From Candidatus Zixiibacteriota bacterium (GTDB lineage Bacteria; Zixibacteria; MSB-5A5; GN15; FEB-12), in contig JACRAV010000332.1 of NCBI GenBank assembly GCA_016213305.1, forward strand, positions 1 through 7,361: a stretch of 7,361 nucleotides of DNA. The letters are read 5' to 3'. Below the pieces are notes generated by a model. The model ran no database searches. It was not told the origin of the DNA and saw only the letters and a list, made by a program, of their open reading frames with translations. A program made the translations under genes and the position numbers. This document shows, piece by piece, positions 6,516 to 7,361 of the stretch (the first letter of the stretch is position 1; every line of letters begins with the position of its first letter).

Positions 6516-6853
6516 TTTTTTTTTACGATGACGGTCCGGTGCCGGTCAATCCAGCGGGCGATTAAGGAGCCGGGAATGAGTCGGTCGTCGATTCGGATCC
6601 GTTCCCGGAAATCGACCAGATGCGGCGAGGTGTACAAACCGGTGCGATACCCCGCGGCGCGGAAGATCGAGGCCAGCATGGCGGAGGATGATCCCTTGCC
6701 GTTGGTCCCGCCCACATGGACAGTGGCGAACTTCAACTGCGGCGAACCGATCTCTATCAGGAATTGCCGGATATTTTCAAGCCCCAGTTTCATGCCGAAC
6801 AATTCCCGCGAGAGGATAAATCGTTCGGCCTGCTTGTAGGTGTGGCGCTTCAT
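6497..6853 (-). CDS. folC: folC, upstream part: N-terminal 112 conserved residues, zero frame stops shortly after A9 tract
   Basis: This is the start of bifunctional folylpolyglutamate/dihydrofolate synthase, which makes and polyglutamylates folates in the cytoplasm. The ATG at 6851-6853 overlaps the accD TGA as ATGA, so translational coupling is likely. The conserved features are the amphipathic N-terminus with LGLENIRQFL, the P-loop VGGTNGKGSSSAML (Lys53), and TSPHLVDFRERIRI. In the zero frame the protein runs VIVKKNSLFSK and stops at TAG (6497-6499) after 118 residues. By homology the protein should continue into TFFEVVTALAF, which is present immediately downstream in the -1 frame. Losing the remaining 310 residues would remove most of the ATPase core and all of the glutamate-ligase C-domain, so the short product alone should be inactive. 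Whether a full-length enzyme is made depends on the slip site at 6515-6524. Confidence 0.88.
   Translation of the reverse strand: MKRHTYKQAERFILSRELFGMKLGLENIRQFLIEIGSPQLKFATVHVGGTNGKGSSSAMLASIFRAAGYRTGLYTSPHLVDFRERIRIDDRLIPGSLIARWIDRHRTVIVKKNSLFSK
6515..6524 (-). other. A9 tract with -1 slippery heptamer A AAA AAC inside folC
   Basis: On the coding strand, nine consecutive A (6516-6524) are followed by C (6515). The zero-frame codons are GTA AAA AAA AAC TCA, which contains A AAA AAC in the phase required for tandem -1 slippage. After the slip the next codon is CTC, entering the conserved LTFFEVVTALAF. Adding one A by transcriptional slippage would give the same protein. About 10 nt downstream a 6-bp stem is possible between 6499-6504 and 6470-6475 (CGAAGT and ACTTCG on the coding strand). 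This is modest as a stimulatory structure. A homopolymer miscall or a true mutation are equally compatible. Confidence 0.5.
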
Positions 6854-7361
6854 GCCGGTCTCCACATGTAACGGAGCAGGCGAACGAGCGTTTCGCGAAG
6901 GTCCTTGCGATCGACGATCTTGTCCAGAAATCCTTTGTCGAGAAAGAATTCCGACGACTGGAAACCTTCGGGCAATTCCTGACCGATGGTCTGCTGAATC
7001 ACGCGCGGCCCCGCGAATCCCAGGAGGGCGCGGGGTTCGGCGATGATGACGTCGCCCAGCGACGCGAACGAGGCCATCACTCCCGCCGTGGTCGGATTGG
7101 TGAGCACCGAGATAAAGGGAATCTTCTTGTCGGCCAGGACCGCGAGCAGTCCGGAGGTCTTGGCCATCTGCATGAGCGACAGAATACCTTCCTGCATTCG
7201 GGCGCCGCCGGAACACGACACAATGATCAGCGGGATTTCTTTTTCGATCGCCCGCTCGATAGATCGCGCTATTTTTTCGCCGACCACCGAACCCATCGAT
7301 CCGCCGATGAACGAAAAATCCATGATCGCGAACGAGACCGGCAGGGTGTCGATCTTTCCCA
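6850..7361 (-). CDS. accD: Acetyl-CoA carboxylase carboxyltransferase subunit beta, C-terminal part (5' end off the window)
   Basis: About 169 C-terminal residues are visible; the N-terminus, including the zinc-ribbon, lies beyond the right edge. AccD with AccA transfers the carboxyl group from biotin on AccB to acetyl-CoA, making malonyl-CoA for fatty-acid synthesis. Diagnostic stretches of the crotonase-like carboxyltransferase fold are MDFSFIGGSMGSVVGEKIAR, SCSGGARMQEGILSLMQMAK, VLTNPTTAGVMASFASLGD and IIAEPRALLGFAGPRVIQQT, followed by LPEGFQSSEFFLDKGFLDKI. The oxyanion-type glycines of SGGARM are present. The C-terminus ends soon after the LRETLVRLLRY helix, as in short-tailed AccD proteins. 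The TGA stop (6850-6852) overlaps the folC start codon. accD-folC adjacency is common in bacteria. Here the transcript may extend into the signalling genes, which is less usual. Confidence 0.96.
   Translation of the reverse strand, partial: GKIDTLPVSFAIMDFSFIGGSMGSVVGEKIARSIERAIEKEIPLIIVSCSGGARMQEGILSLMQMAKTSGLLAVLADKKIPFISVLTNPTTAGVMASFASLGDVIIAEPRALLGFAGPRVIQQTIGQELPEGFQSSEFFLDKGFLDKIVDRKDLRETLVRLLRYMWRPA

Overview
This 7.4-kb window comes from a bacterial chromosome that looks moderately GC-rich by eye. All six genes I can support lie on the minus strand. The transcriptional order therefore runs from the right edge to the left: accD (5' end cut by the window) > folC > a GAF-domain histidine kinase > a receiver-GAF-GAF histidine kinase > an NtrC-type sigma-54 activator > a partial gene at the left edge. 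I cannot place the organism from sequence alone. The accD-folC pairing, the stand-alone soluble GAF kinases and the sigma-54 activator would suit a Gram-negative lineage such as Deltaproteobacteria or the FCB group/candidate Zixibacteria, but this is a guess.

Right third (5583-7361): housekeeping metabolism. accD (carboxyltransferase beta subunit of acetyl-CoA carboxylase, fatty-acid synthesis) overlaps folC (dihydrofolate/folylpolyglutamate synthase) by an ATGA. folC is split into two frames at a run of nine A residues on the coding strand. The break coincides with a textbook -1 slippery heptamer, A AAA AAC, and both halves are well conserved in their motifs. The second half has no plausible start codon of its own upstream of its conserved core. 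Programmed frameshifting, transcriptional slippage, a real inactivating indel and a homopolymer sequencing error are all open.

Middle (2040-5580): two cytoplasmic histidine kinases follow folC with 2-nt spacing and then an overlap, so they are probably translated from the same mRNA as accD-folC. The first kinase is GAF-HisKA-HATPase with a complete kinase/phosphatase H-box. The second is receiver-GAF-GAF-HisKA-HATPase, and its H-box has Arg where the phosphatase Thr/Asn normally sits. After a 96-bp gap holding a candidate promoter with a perfect inverted repeat in its spacer comes the NtrC-type regulator (519-1943). Its GAFTGA loop, Walker motifs and Fis-type HTH are intact, but the normally near-invariant sensor II Arg is Leu. 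The simplest reading is a phosphorelay or two-kinase cascade: kinase 1 to the receiver of kinase 2, and kinase 2 to the activator, which drives sigma-54 promoters. This wiring is inference.

Left end (1-518): 276 bp of AT-richer intergenic DNA with short palindromes, then the start of a gene whose N-terminus resembles a degenerate GGDEF domain. I see no tRNA, rRNA, CRISPR array, insertion sequence or phage gene.
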